Below are positions 16,860-26,209 of a DNA stretch of 64,000 nt, piece after piece. The stretch's first letter is position 1. The number at the start of each line of letters is the position of its first letter. Origin of the DNA: Streptomyces bicolor (lineage in GTDB: Bacteria > Actinomycetota > Actinomycetes > Streptomycetales > Streptomycetaceae); contig NZ_JOFS01000012.1 of NCBI RefSeq assembly GCF_000719285.1, positions 62,001 to 126,000 of the forward strand, read 5' to 3'. The translations under genes were made by a program, and so were the position numbers. Under the pieces are notes generated by a model. It saw only the letters and a list, made by a program, of their open reading frames with translations, was not told the origin of the DNA and made no database searches.

Positions 16860-18446
16860 TCACCGCAGACTGCGCACGTCCAAATGCCGCAGCACCCGGT
16901 CCACCACCTCCGGGTCGGCCCCCGGCTCACTGCGTGCCGCCAGCACCTCGTGCCGCGCCGCGCTCAGCAGCTCGCCCTGGATCCGCCGCACCCGCTTCAG
17001 CCGCCGGACCCGCTGCCGGTGCGCCCCCCTGCGTTCCTCCTCGCCCATCTCCGGGCTGATCCGCACCCCGATCTCGAACGCCCGCCGCAGCATCTGCTCG
17101 GACAGGTCCTCCGGCAGATCCTCGACGGCCTCGATCTCCTTGAGCCTTCGCTTCGCGGCCTTCGCCGCGCGCACCGCCAGTTGTTTCTCGAACTCCTTCT
17201 CCCGCTCGCTGTCGGCGCGCACGCCGAGCCGTTTCACCAGCCAGGGCAGGGTCAGGCCCTGCAGCACCAGCGTCGCCATGATCACCCCGAACGCGATGAA
17301 CACGATCTCGTCCCGGTCGGGAAAGGCGGCGCCCGAGTCCGTCTTCAGCGGAACGGCCAGCGCCAGGGCGACCGAGGCGACGCCGCGCATCCCCGACCAC
17401 CACATCACGACGGTCTCGCGCCAGCTCATCGGCACTTCTTCGTCGTAGTCCCGTTTCGCGTGCAGCCGCTTCGTGAGCCAAGTGGCCGGCAGCAGCCACA
17501 GCAGCCGGACCGCCACGACGACCCCGACCACCAGGGCCGCCCAGCCGAGCATCTCGCCCCACCGCCCGGACGCCGTGCGCACCGCGTTGTGCAGTTCCAG
17601 CCCGATCAGCCCGAAGGCGACGCCGGTGACCAGCGTGTCGACGATGTCCCAGAAGGTGTGCCCGGCGAGCCGCGTCATCACGTCGTCGGCGTCTGTGCCG
17701 TACTCGGCGAGGAACAGGGCGGTGACGAGCACCGCGAGCACGCCGGAGCCGTGGAGCTCCTCCGCCAGCACGTAGGAGGCGTACGGCACGAGCAGCGTGA
17801 GCCCGATCTGCAGGGTCGCGTCCCCGAGGAGATCCATCAGCTTGTTGGCGCCCCAGCCCAGGGCGAGCCCGACGGCCAGCGCGACGACGCCGGAGAGCAC
17901 GAGATCGAGTCCGGCCGACCAGGGGCTGAAGGTGCCGCTCACGGCCGCCGCGATCGCCACGTGGTACAGCACGATGGCCGTCACGTCGTTGAAGAGCCCC
18001 TCGCCCTCCAGGATGGACACCAGCCGTCGCGGCAACCCGAGCTGCCCGGCGACAGCGGTCGCCGCCACGGGATCGGGCGGCGCCACGAGCGCGCCCAGCG
18101 CCACGGCGGCGGCGAGCGGCAGTCCCGGCACGACCGCGTGGGCGACCGCCGCCACGCACACCGTCGTGACGAACACCAGCGCCACGGCCAGCAGGAGGAT
18201 GGGCCGCACATTCGCCGCGAACTGCCGCCAGGAGGTACGCCGTACGGCGGCGTACAGCAACGGCGGCAAAAGCAGCGGCAGGATCAGGTCCGGCGGAATG
18301 TCGACATTGGGCACGAAGTCGAGCAACGCGAGCACGACTCCGAGCAGCGTCATCAACACCGGCGCCGGCAATCTGAACCGGTCCCCCACCGGGACACTCA
18401 CCAGGGCCCCGAGCAAGAGCACGAAAAACAGGGCGAGCTGATCCAC
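16860..18446 (-). CDS. Na+/H+ antiporter, CPA1 family
   Basis: The 528-aa protein has about 12 membrane helices in its first 410 residues, followed by a charged cytosolic tail of about 115 residues rich in Arg/Glu, probably helical and regulatory. The ion-site motif of CPA1 antiporters is present: LVAPPDPVAATAVAGQLGLP and EGEGLFNDVTAIVLYHV, with the conserved Asp residues. It exchanges protons for Na+ or K+ across the cytoplasmic membrane. I chose GTG 18446 because GGAG lies 8 nt upstream; a TTG at 18476 would add 10 residues but has no ribosome-binding site. Confidence 0.92.
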   Translation of the reverse strand: MDQLALFFVLLLGALVSVPVGDRFRLPAPVLMTLLGVVLALLDFVPNVDIPPDLILPLLLPPLLYAAVRRTSWRQFAANVRPILLLAVALVFVTTVCVAAVAHAVVPGLPLAAAVALGALVAPPDPVAATAVAGQLGLPRRLVSILEGEGLFNDVTAIVLYHVAIAAAVSGTFSPWSAGLDLVLSGVVALAVGLALGWGANKLMDLLGDATLQIGLTLLVPYASYVLAEELHGSGVLAVLVTALFLAEYGTDADDVMTRLAGHTFWDIVDTLVTGVAFGLIGLELHNAVRTASGRWGEMLGWAALVVGVVVAVRLLWLLPATWLTKRLHAKRDYDEEVPMSWRETVVMWWSGMRGVASVALALAVPLKTDSGAAFPDRDEIVFIAFGVIMATLVLQGLTLPWLVKRLGVRADSEREKEFEKQLAVRAAKAAKRRLKEIEAVEDLPEDLSEQMLRRAFEIGVRISPEMGEEERRGAHRQRVRRLKRVRRIQGELLSAARHEVLAARSEPGADPEVVDRVLRHLDVRSLR

Positions 18447-18637
18447 GGTCAGCGCTCCGCAGCTCTGGACGATCAAGAACCTTCAGTCGTCCAGCGTGCC
18501 ACGCTCACCCACCCGAGGGCCGCCTTGCCGGCGATCGGCCGGTTCCCTGATCCCGCCCGCAGCGGCGAGCTGCCACAGCGCCGCAGGCGGGCGGCGCCGA
18601 CCCGCCACGGCGGGCCCCGTTCGACCGGCGGCTTCGG

Positions 18638-19129
18638 CTACAGAGAACGCCGCATCGCCCGGTGCGGTATCCCCGCGTCCGGGAACTCCGGTCCGTACGC
18701 CACGTACCCCAGCCGCTCGTAGAACCCCAGCGCATGCGTCTGCGCGTGCAGATCCACGGCCGCCAGCCCACGCGCGCGTGCCGCCTCCTCGATCTCCCGC
18801 ACCAGGGCCGCCCCGACGCCGAGGCCACGTGCCGCCTGCGTCACCGCGAGCCGGCCCAGCGAGCCCACCGACGGGTCGCCGTCGGTCTTGGCCGTGGCCG
18901 CCTCGCCGTACAGCAGCCGCCCGGTCCCGAGCGGCACGCCGTCCTCCCGGACCGCCAGCACATGCACGGCGGTGGCGTCGTACGCGTCGTACTCGATGTC
19001 CTCGGGAACCCCCTGCTCCCCGACGAAGACCTCCTTGCGCACCGCGAAGCACGCCTCGCGGTCGGCGGGGTCCTCGGCGACGCGCACGGCATACGACGGG
19101 ACATCCGACGGATACGACGGGGAGCTCAT
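18638..19129 (-). CDS. GNAT family N-acetyltransferase
   Basis: The 163-aa protein contains the GNAT fold of the ElaA-like group: [19 protein letters not shown], then [20 protein letters not shown], the acetyl-CoA pyrophosphate-binding loop (Q/RxxGxG/A), and ending [18 protein letters not shown]. The acetylated target is unknown. Its ATG overlaps the rluD stop by 4 nt (ATGA) and GAGGAG sits 9 nt upstream, so translation is coupled to rluD. Confidence 0.92.
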   Translation of the reverse strand: MSSPSYPSDVPSYAVRVAEDPADREACFAVRKEVFVGEQGVPEDIEYDAYDATAVHVLAVREDGVPLGTGRLLYGEAATAKTDGDPSVGSLGRLAVTQAARGLGVGAALVREIEEAARARGLAAVDLHAQTHALGFYERLGYVAYGPEFPDAGIPHRAMRRSL

Positions 19130-20070
19130 GCCCACGTCTCCTCGCGGACCTGGTCCAGGGCCTTCTCCAGGTCGGCCGGGTAGTCGCTCTCGAACTCGAC
19201 CCACTGCCCGTCCCCGGGGTGCTCGAAGCCGAGCCGGACCGCGTGCAGCCACTGGCGGGTGAGGCGGAGCCGCTTGGCGAGCGTCGGGTCGGCGCCGTAG
19301 GTGAGGTCGCCGACGCAGGGGTGGCGGTGGGCCGCCATGTGGACGCGGATCTGGTGCGTGCGGCCGGTCTCCAGCTTCACATCGAGCAGCGACGCCGCGC
19401 GGAACGCCTCGATGAGGTCGTAGTGGGTGACGGACGGCTTGCCGTCGGCGGTGACCGCCCACTTGTAGTCGTGGTTGGGGTGGCGGCCGATGGGGGCGTC
19501 GATGGTGCCGCTGGTCGGGTCGGGGTGGCCCTGGACGAGCGTGTGGTACCGCTTGTCGACCGTGCGCTCCTTGAACTGGCGCTTGAGCGACGTGTACGCG
19601 TACTCGGACTTGGCGACGACCATCAGCCCCGACGTGCCCACGTCGAGCCGGTGCACGATGCCCTGTCGTTCGGCGGCGCCGGACGTCGAGATGCGGTATC
19701 CGGCGGCGGCCAGCCCACCGATGACGGTCGGCCCGGACCAGCCCGGCGACGGATGCGCGGCCACGCCGACCGGCTTGACGATCACCACCACGTCATCGTC
19801 GTCGTGCACGATCTCCATGCCCTCGACCGGCTCGGCGACGACCTGCACCGGCGCGGGCGCCTGCGGCATCTCGACCTCGAGCCAGGCCCCGCCGCTCACC
19901 CGCTCGGACTTGCCGACCACCGTGCCGTCGACCAGCACCTTGCCCGCCGCGGCGAGCTCCGCAGCCTTGGTACGGGAGAAGCCGAACATGCGGGAGATGG
20001 CGGCGTCGACGCGCTCGCCCTCCAGGCCGTCGGGCACGGGCAGGGTACGGACCTCGGGAACTGTGCTCAC
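19126..20070 (-). CDS. rluD: RluA/RluD-family 23S rRNA pseudouridine synthase
   Basis: The 314-aa enzyme converts uridines in rRNA to pseudouridine. An N-terminal S4 RNA-binding domain (about residues 15-75, [20 protein letters not shown]) is followed by the catalytic domain with [18 protein letters not shown], where the Asp is the nucleophile, and by the [14 protein letters not shown] motif. RluD (U1911/1915/1917) is the likeliest member by length and S4 domain. I place the start at GTG 20070; the longer frame has non-coding character. It lies between lspA (74 nt upstream) and the GNAT gene. Confidence 0.93.
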   Translation of the reverse strand: MSTVPEVRTLPVPDGLEGERVDAAISRMFGFSRTKAAELAAAGKVLVDGTVVGKSERVSGGAWLEVEMPQAPAPVQVVAEPVEGMEIVHDDDDVVVIVKPVGVAAHPSPGWSGPTVIGGLAAAGYRISTSGAAERQGIVHRLDVGTSGLMVVAKSEYAYTSLKRQFKERTVDKRYHTLVQGHPDPTSGTIDAPIGRHPNHDYKWAVTADGKPSVTHYDLIEAFRAASLLDVKLETGRTHQIRVHMAAHRHPCVGDLTYGADPTLAKRLRLTRQWLHAVRLGFEHPGDGQWVEFESDYPADLEKALDQVREETWA

Positions 20071-20144
20071 CAGACGAGTATGCCGGACGGGTCCGACAGC
20101 CCCGTACCGAGCCTGTGGACAACCCTTCCGGGCGCCTCGTGGGC

Positions 20145-20798
20145 TCAGTCCTTGTGCACGGTGCCGTCGGGGTCCAGCCCCCTGAACGACAGCAGCACGA
20201 TCAGGATGCCGCCGCACACGATCGCGGAGTCGGCCAGGTTGAACACCGCGAAGTGCTTGGGCGCGATGAAGTCCACGACCGCGCCCTCGAAGACGCCCGG
20301 CGAGCGGAAGATCCGGTCGGTGAGGTTGCCGAGCGCACCGCCGAGCAGCAGGCCGAGCGCGATCGCCCAGGGCAGGCTGTACAGCTTGCGGGCGAGCCGG
20401 GCGATCACCACGATCACGGCCGCCGCGATCACCGTGAAGATCACGGTGAAGGCTTCGCCGAACCCGAAGGCGGCGCCCGCGTTGCGGATCGCCTCGAACT
20501 TCAGCCAGTCCCCGATGATCTCGATCGGCGGGTGGTGCTCCAGCTTGGCGACCACGAGCATCTTGCTGATCAGGTCGAGGGCGTATGCGAACAGGGCGAC
20601 CCCGAACAGCACGGCGATCCGGCGCTTGCCCCGGGGCCGCTCGGCTGCGGCCTGCGACGCGTCATCGCCGGACGACTCGGCCGACGCCGTGTTCCCGGCG
20701 TCGCGGGCGGCCTTCGTGCCCGCGTCGGACTGCTCCGGCCCGGCTCCCGCCGGCTCTGGGGTATGCGGCGTACCGATGATGCGCTCCGCCTCTGCCAC
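20145..20798 (-). CDS. lspA: Lipoprotein signal peptidase (signal peptidase II)
   Basis: The 217-aa membrane aspartyl protease removes signal peptides from prolipoproteins after lipidation. Four membrane helices lie between about residues 60 and 205. The catalytic dyad is in [20 protein letters not shown] and in [15 protein letters not shown]. An unusual hydrophilic, Ala/Glu/Ser-rich extension of about 57 residues precedes the first helix; typical LspA is about 160 aa. The start is GTG 20798 with GAGGGA 5 nt upstream. The order lspA-rluD is conserved in many bacteria. Confidence 0.96.
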   Translation of the reverse strand: MAEAERIIGTPHTPEPAGAGPEQSDAGTKAARDAGNTASAESSGDDASQAAAERPRGKRRIAVLFGVALFAYALDLISKMLVVAKLEHHPPIEIIGDWLKFEAIRNAGAAFGFGEAFTVIFTVIAAAVIVVIARLARKLYSLPWAIALGLLLGGALGNLTDRIFRSPGVFEGAVVDFIAPKHFAVFNLADSAIVCGGILIVLLSFRGLDPDGTVHKD

Positions 20799-20868
20799 GT
20801 GAGTCCCTCAACCTAGGTACCTGACTGAGGACGAGAGTACGGCACGTCCGGCGGCACCCGCCTACCGG

Positions 20869-22233
20869 TCAGTACCGGCGTTCCTGCTTCTGCTTGCACT
20901 CCACGCACAGGGTCGCGCGCGGGAACGCCTGCATCCGGGCCTTGCCGATCGGGTTGCCGCAGTTCTCGCACAGGCCGTAGGTGCCCGCGTCGAGGCGCTC
21001 CAGGGCGCGCTCGGTCTGGGTGAGCATCTCGCGCGCGTTGGCGGCGAGCGCCAGCTCGTGCTCGCGCGTGATGTTCTTGGCGCCGGTGTCCGCCTGGTCG
21101 TCGCCGGCACCGTCGCCGGAGTCCCGCATCAGGCCGACGAGGGACTCCTCGGACGACGTGAGCTCGTCGCGCAGCCGCATCACCTCGGCCATCAGCTCGG
21201 CCCGCGCCTCCTCGACCTCCTCCTCGGTCCAGGGGTCCTCACCGGGGCGCACCGCGAGCTCGCCGGGCTCCACCGCCGCGGAGATGCGTGCCTTGGGAAC
21301 GGCGGTCTTCGCCGCCGTGGCCGTGCCAGGAGTCTTCTTCGCAACCACTGTCGTGGCTCCCGTCTGCTCCGCGGCCTGCGCCGCGCCCGCCATCTTGGCC
21401 CTGCTCTCGGCGACCGCACCTTTCCCGGCCGCCCCCTGCGCGCCCACGCTCCGCCTGACCGCGCCCTTCGTGGAGGCACTCTTCTTGGAGACGCTCTTCT
21501 TGGCGCTCTTACTGGAGGCGCTCTTCTCGGTTGGGCTCTTCCCGGAGACGCCCTTGTCGGAGCCGCCCATCTCGGAAACGCCCGTCCCGGAGGCGCCCTT
21601 CTTGGAAGCACCCTTCTTGGAAGCGCTCCTCTTGGAGGCGCCCTTCTCGGCAGCGCCCGCCTCCACCCCGGCGCCCTGCTTGCCAGAGGCCCTCTTACCG
21701 GCCGTCTCCTTTCCAGCCCCTGCTTTCCCGGCCGTCTTCTCGACGGCGCTCTCCTCGGCCGCCTTGCCCCCGGCAGCCCTCCGCTGAGAAACCGCCTTCT
21801 CGGCCGCCGCACCCTTGGCCGCCGCGTCCTTGGCCACCTTCTTCGCCGCAGCCTTCTTCGCCGCTGTCTTCTTCGTCTCAGCCTTCTTGCCGACCGCCTG
21901 GGGAGCCTGCGTCCCGGCAGCGACCGCTTTCTTTCCAGCCGCATGCTTCCCAGCCGCGTGCTTCGCAGCCGCCTGCTTACCACTCGCTTTCTTCGCAGCC
22001 GCCTTCCCAGCCGCCCGCGAGCCCTCCTCCTTCACGCCCCTCTTCGCCGCCGCCCCAACCCCCACGCCCCCTCGAACCGTCTTCACCGGCATATCTCCGG
22101 CCGCCCCCGTCGCACCCCCCTGCATCCCTTTCTTCCCGCCAGCACCCTTGGCCGCACCGCCGGAGGCATCCGCACGCGCATGTGTGGAGCTGCTCGACGC
22201 CGACTGCTGTACGGCGGTCTCTTTCGCCACCAT
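20869..22233 (-). CDS. TraR/DksA-type zinc-finger protein with long histone-H1-like N-terminus
   Basis: The last 130 residues of this 454-aa protein form a DksA-like module: an acidic helical hairpin (WTEEEVEEARAELMAEVMRL onward) and a C4 zinc finger CENC (Cys422/425) and CVEC (Cys443/446). DksA-type proteins act in the RNA polymerase secondary channel. The first 310 residues are almost only Ala, Lys, Gly, Ser and Val, with AAKK/KKAAAK repeats up to about residue 140 and then iterated Lys-Gly-Ala-Ser units. They resemble histone H1 or HU-like DNA-binding tails and are probably disordered. The coding strand also has unusually few A/T in third positions within the repeats. ATG 22233 is preceded by AAGGGG. 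The N-terminal half probably binds DNA (inference). Confidence 0.88.
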   Translation of the reverse strand: MVAKETAVQQSASSSSTHARADASGGAAKGAGGKKGMQGGATGAAGDMPVKTVRGGVGVGAAAKRGVKEEGSRAAGKAAAKKASGKQAAAKHAAGKHAAGKKAVAAGTQAPQAVGKKAETKKTAAKKAAAKKVAKDAAAKGAAAEKAVSQRRAAGGKAAEESAVEKTAGKAGAGKETAGKRASGKQGAGVEAGAAEKGASKRSASKKGASKKGASGTGVSEMGGSDKGVSGKSPTEKSASSKSAKKSVSKKSASTKGAVRRSVGAQGAAGKGAVAESRAKMAGAAQAAEQTGATTVVAKKTPGTATAAKTAVPKARISAAVEPGELAVRPGEDPWTEEEVEEARAELMAEVMRLRDELTSSEESLVGLMRDSGDGAGDDQADTGAKNITREHELALAANAREMLTQTERALERLDAGTYGLCENCGNPIGKARMQAFPRATLCVECKQKQERRY

Positions 22234-22517
22234 GCCGCGGCCCCTTCACATATTGTGATCTTGCACGCGAATCGTGCTGGGACGATAAATCGACTTGAGT
22301 CCCGCGGCAACGGGGCACACCGCCCGATTCGCCCGCCTCGCGCATGTCGCGCGCCAGACATGCATGCGTTGTGCCCAGCTCCCCGCCGGGTATGCCGCCG
22401 AGCCGAACGTCCCAGATTCCGAACACACGTACCGCTCCATTCGGGTCAGCACGACCGGAACCGCGTCCCCGCCCCCACGGCCCGGAAATCCAGTCGGCCG
22501 CTGTCCGCGCGGCGCCG

Positions 22518-22523
22518 TACACT
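22518..22523 (+). promoter_or_regulatory. Candidate -10 box for the ileS leader
   Basis: TACACT fits TAnnnT and would start a transcript near 22530, just where the T-box leader begins. No good -35 is visible. Confidence 0.4.
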
Positions 22524-22529
22524 GGGCGG

Positions 22530-22835
22530 AGCGAAAAGCGTAGATGGGGACGAGTAGCGGCGTACGCAGCCCAGAGCGACCCGGGGACGGTGGAAGCCCG
22601 GGGGCGAGCGCGACGTGAAGATCACCCCGGAGCCGCCGGAAGAAAGCCGCAACCGAAGGTCGCGGCGAGTAGAACCGGCATCGCGACCCCAATGAGGGGG
22701 CTCACCGACGCACACCCCGCGTCGGAGGGCCAAGGAGGGTGGTACCGCGGGAGCGCGCCGAAACCGGCGTACGGAAAGAATCGGCTCTCGTCCCTCCGGA
22801 CGGAAGGCAGCAAGTCCGCCGGAGGAAGCTCGCTG
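22530..22835 (+). promoter_or_regulatory. T-box riboswitch (tRNA-Ile sensing, translational type) for ileS
   Basis: AGGGTGGTACCGCGG at 22736-22750 is the canonical T-box that pairs with the uncharged tRNA acceptor end. An ATC isoleucine codon at 22621-22623, in GTGAAGATCACCCC, is the likely specifier for tRNA-Ile. Just before ileS, CCCTCCGGAC (about 22794) can pair with CCGCCGGAGGAAG, which contains the ribosome-binding site GGAGG at 22820-22824. There is no terminator with a T-run, so control should act on translation initiation, as described for actinobacterial ileS T-boxes. Uncharged tRNA-Ile would free the ribosome-binding site. The rest of the gap 22234-22529 shows no gene. Confidence 0.9.
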
Positions 22836-25800
22836 ATGACAACGCCGACGTACCGCCAGGTGCCCGCTCAGGTCGACCTGCCCGCGCTCGAGCACGCCGT
22901 GCTCGACTTCTGGCGCGAGCAGAAGATCTTCGCCAAGAGCCTGGAGCAGTCCGAGGGCCGCCCGGAGTGGGTGTTCTACGAGGGCCCGCCCACCGCCAAC
23001 GGCATGCCCGGCGCCCACCACATCGAGGCCCGAGTCTTCAAGGACGTCTTCCCCCGCTTCCGCACCATGCGCGGCTACCACGTGGCCCGCAAGGCCGGCT
23101 GGGACTGCCACGGCCTCCCGGTGGAGCTGGCCGTCGAGAAGGAGCTCGGCTTCAGCGGCAAGAAGGACATCGAGGACTACGGCATCGCGGCGTTCAACGC
23201 CAAGTGCCGCGAGTCGGTGCTCCGCCACACCGACGCCTTCTCCGACCTGACGACCCGCATGGGCTACTGGGTCGACCTCGACGACGCCTACGTCACGATG
23301 GAGCCCGAGTACATCGAGTCCGTCTGGTGGTCGCTGAAGGAGATCTTCAACAAGGGCCTGCTGGTCCAGGACCACCGCGTCGCCCCCTGGTGCCCGCGCT
23401 GCGGCACCGGCCTGTCCGACCACGAGCTGGCGCAGGGCTACGAGACGGTCGTCGACCCCTCGGTGTACGTCCGTTTCCCCCTCACCTCCGGTCCGCTGGC
23501 CGGCGAGGCCGCGCTCCTGGTGTGGACGACCACGCCCTGGACCCTCGTCTCCAACACGGCCGTGGCCGCGCACCCCGAGGTCACCTACGTCGTGGCGACG
23601 AACGGCGAGGAGAAGCTCGTCGTCGCCGAGCCGCTGGTCGCCAAGGCCCTCGGCGAGGGCTGGGAGACCACCGGGCAGACCTTCACGGGCGCCGAAATGG
23701 AACGCTGGACGTATCAACGTCCGTTCGAGCTGGTGGAGTTCCCGGCTCCGGCCCACTTCGTGGTCAACGCCGAGTATGTGACGACCGAGGACGGTACGGG
23801 TCTGGTCCACCAGTCCCCCGCCTTCGGTGAGGACGACCTCAAGGTCTGCCGCGCGTACGACCTGCCCGTCGTGAACCCCGTCCGCCCCGACGGCACGTTC
23901 GAGGACGACGTCCCCCTCGTCGGCGGCGTCTTCTTCAAGAAGGCGGACGAAAAGCTCACCGAGGACCTCCAGCAGCGCGGCCTGCTCTTCCGGCACATCC
24001 CGTACGAGCACAGCTACCCGCACTGCTGGCGCTGCCACACCGCGCTCCTCTACTACGCACAGCCCTCCTGGTACATCCGTACGACGGCCGTCAAGGACCG
24101 CCTCCTCGAGGAGAACGAGAAGACCAACTGGTTCCCGGACACGGTCAAGCACGGCCGCTTCGGCGACTGGCTGAACAACAACATCGACTGGGCGCTGTCC
24201 CGCAACCGCTACTGGGGCACCCCGCTGCCGATCTGGCGCTGCGAGGACGACCACCTCACCTGCGTCGGCTCCCGCGCGGAGCTCACCGAGCTGACCGGCA
24301 CCGACCAGTCCGCCCTGGACCCGCACCGCCCGTACATCGACGACGTGACCTTCGCCTGCCCCCAGTGCGAAAAGACGGCCACGCGCGTGCCGGAGGTCAT
24401 CGACGCCTGGTACGACTCGGGCTCGATGCCGTTCGCGCAGTGGGGCTACCCGTACAAGAACAAGGAGCTGTTCGAGAGCCGCTACCCGGCGCAGTTCATC
24501 TCCGAGGCCATCGACCAGACCCGCGGCTGGTTCTACACGCTGATGGCGGTCGGCACCCTGGTCTTCGACAAGTCGTCGTACGAGAACGTCGTCTGCCTCG
24601 GCCACATCCTCGCCGAGGACGGCCGCAAGATGTCCAAGCACCTGGGCAACATCCTGCAGCCGATCCCGCTGATGGATCAGCACGGCGCGGACGCGGTCCG
24701 CTGGTTCATGGCAGCGGGTGGCTCCCCGTGGGCGGCCCGCCGGGTGGGCCACGGCACGATCCAGGAGGTGGTGCGCAAGACCCTCCTCACCTACTGGAAC
24801 ACGGTCGCCTTCCAGGCCCTGTACGCCCGTACGTCGAACTGGGCGCCCTCCGCGGCCGACCCCGCCCCGGCCGACCGCCCGGTCCTGGACCGCTGGTTGC
24901 TGTCCGAGCTGCACGCGCTGGTCGACCAGGTCACCCAGTCCCTGGAGGCGTACGACACCCAGCGCGCCGGCAAGCTGCTCTCGGCGTTCGTCGACGACCT
25001 GTCGAACTGGTACGTCCGCCGTTCGCGTCGCCGCTTCTGGCAGGGCGACAAGGCGGCGCTGCGCACCCTGCACGAGGTCGTCGAGACGGTCACCAAGCTG
25101 ATGGCCCCGCTGACCCCGTTCATCACCGAGCGGGTCTGGCAGGACCTGATCGTCCCGGTCACGCCCGGCGCCCCGGAGTCGGTCCACCTCGCCGCCTGGC
25201 CGGAGGCGGACCTGTCGGCGATCGACCCGGAGCTGTCCAAGCAGATGGTCCTGGTCCGCCGACTCGTCGAGCTGGGCCGTGCCACGCGCGCGGAGTCGGG
25301 TGTGAAGACCCGCCAGCCGCTGTCGCGTGCCCTGGTGGCGGTCGCGGGCTTCGAGACCCTCGACCCCGAGCTGCACACGCAGATCACCGAGGAGCTGAAC
25401 GTCTCGTCGCTGGCGTCGCTGTCCGAGGTGGGCGGCAGCCTGGTGGACACCACCGCCAAGGCGAACTTCCGCGCTCTGGGCAAGCGGTTCGGCAAGCGCG
25501 TCCAGGATGTGGCGAAGGCCATCGCGAACGCGGACGCGGCGGCGCTGTCCCTGGCCCTGCGCGAGGGCACGGCATCGGTGGAGGTCGACGGTGAGACGGT
25601 CACCCTCGCTCCGGACGAGGTGATCATCACGGAGACCCCGCGCGAGGGCTGGTCGGTGGCTTCCGACTCGGGCGCGACGGTCGCCCTGGACCTGGAGATC
25701 ACCGAGGAGCTGCGCCGTGCGGGCCTGGCCCGTGACGCGATCCGCCTGATCCAGGAGGCCCGCAAGAACAGCGGCCTGGACGTGGCCGACCGGATCGCTC

Positions 25801-25973
25801 TGCGGTGGACGGCGAGGGACGCGGCGACGACCGCAGCCCTCAGCGATCACGCCGAGCTCATCGCCGACGAGGTCCTGGCGACGGACTTCGCCCAGGGCGA
25901 GGCGGACGACAGGTATGGCTCCGCGTTCACGGACGAGGGGCTGACCCTGACGTTCCGCCTGCGCAAGATGTAG
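22836..25973 (+). CDS. ileS: Isoleucyl-tRNA synthetase
   Basis: The 1045-aa class I synthetase charges tRNA-Ile and hydrolyses Val-tRNA-Ile in its inserted editing (CP1) domain. The HIGH-type motif is in PPTANGMPGAHH (residues 51-62) and KMSKH is at 598-602. The editing core TTTPWTLVSNTAVAAHP is present, and a CWRCH pair suggests a zinc knuckle. The anticodon-binding domain follows (about 690-860), then a C-terminal extension. Length and motifs fit the eukaryote-like, longer IleS type, which is often mupirocin-insensitive (family knowledge, not shown here). ATG 22836 with GGAGG about 11 nt upstream is the only start that leaves the T-box as leader. Confidence 0.97.
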   Translation: MTTPTYRQVPAQVDLPALEHAVLDFWREQKIFAKSLEQSEGRPEWVFYEGPPTANGMPGAHHIEARVFKDVFPRFRTMRGYHVARKAGWDCHGLPVELAVEKELGFSGKKDIEDYGIAAFNAKCRESVLRHTDAFSDLTTRMGYWVDLDDAYVTMEPEYIESVWWSLKEIFNKGLLVQDHRVAPWCPRCGTGLSDHELAQGYETVVDPSVYVRFPLTSGPLAGEAALLVWTTTPWTLVSNTAVAAHPEVTYVVATNGEEKLVVAEPLVAKALGEGWETTGQTFTGAEMERWTYQRPFELVEFPAPAHFVVNAEYVTTEDGTGLVHQSPAFGEDDLKVCRAYDLPVVNPVRPDGTFEDDVPLVGGVFFKKADEKLTEDLQQRGLLFRHIPYEHSYPHCWRCHTALLYYAQPSWYIRTTAVKDRLLEENEKTNWFPDTVKHGRFGDWLNNNIDWALSRNRYWGTPLPIWRCEDDHLTCVGSRAELTELTGTDQSALDPHRPYIDDVTFACPQCEKTATRVPEVIDAWYDSGSMPFAQWGYPYKNKELFESRYPAQFISEAIDQTRGWFYTLMAVGTLVFDKSSYENVVCLGHILAEDGRKMSKHLGNILQPIPLMDQHGADAVRWFMAAGGSPWAARRVGHGTIQEVVRKTLLTYWNTVAFQALYARTSNWAPSAADPAPADRPVLDRWLLSELHALVDQVTQSLEAYDTQRAGKLLSAFVDDLSNWYVRRSRRRFWQGDKAALRTLHEVVETVTKLMAPLTPFITERVWQDLIVPVTPGAPESVHLAAWPEADLSAIDPELSKQMVLVRRLVELGRATRAESGVKTRQPLSRALVAVAGFETLDPELHTQITEELNVSSLASLSEVGGSLVDTTAKANFRALGKRFGKRVQDVAKAIANADAAALSLALREGTASVEVDGETVTLAPDEVIITETPREGWSVASDSGATVALDLEITEELRRAGLARDAIRLIQEARKNSGLDVADRIALRWTARDAATTAALSDHAELIADEVLATDFAQGEADDRYGSAFTDEGLTLTFRLRKM

Positions 25974-26019
25974 TGCTTCGCTGAGAAGCGTCGCGTCTTA
26001 GAGGACGCAAGCGCCCCAT

Positions 26020-26064
26020 CGAAGGCCCGGGCGGCCAAGAAATCTTGGTCGGCCCGGGCCTTCG
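26020..26064 (+). terminator. Terminator after ileS
   Basis: CGAAGGCCCGGGC (26020-26032) pairs with GCCCGGGCCTTCG (26052-26064); inside it CCAAGA/TCTTGG forms a second stem. Strong hairpin 46 nt after the ileS stop. Confidence 0.8.
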
Positions 26065-26137
26065 GCGTTGCGTACGTCGGACACCCCACCCACGGTCCGA
26101 ACAAACACCGCAAACCCCGTGAACACGCGTAGCAAAA

Positions 26138-26175
26138 GGGCGGGGCCCCGGATCGAAATCCGGGGCCCCGCCCTG
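26138..26175 (-). terminator. Terminator of the dcw cluster after divIVA
   Basis: A 17-bp perfect stem (26138-26154 with 26159-26175) and a 4-nt loop lies 34 nt after the divIVA stop. Read on the minus strand it is followed by TTTT, so it is a classical intrinsic terminator. Confidence 0.88.
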
Positions 26176-26209
26176 AACGCTGCCGACGCCTACGGCGTAC
26201 TACCAACCG

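Noticed and set aside
21058..22557. A 499-codon plus-strand frame opposite the DksA-like gene
   Set aside because: It reads as Leu/Arg/Gly/Pro repeats produced by the Ala/Lys-repeat coding strand, and runs into the ileS T-box leader.
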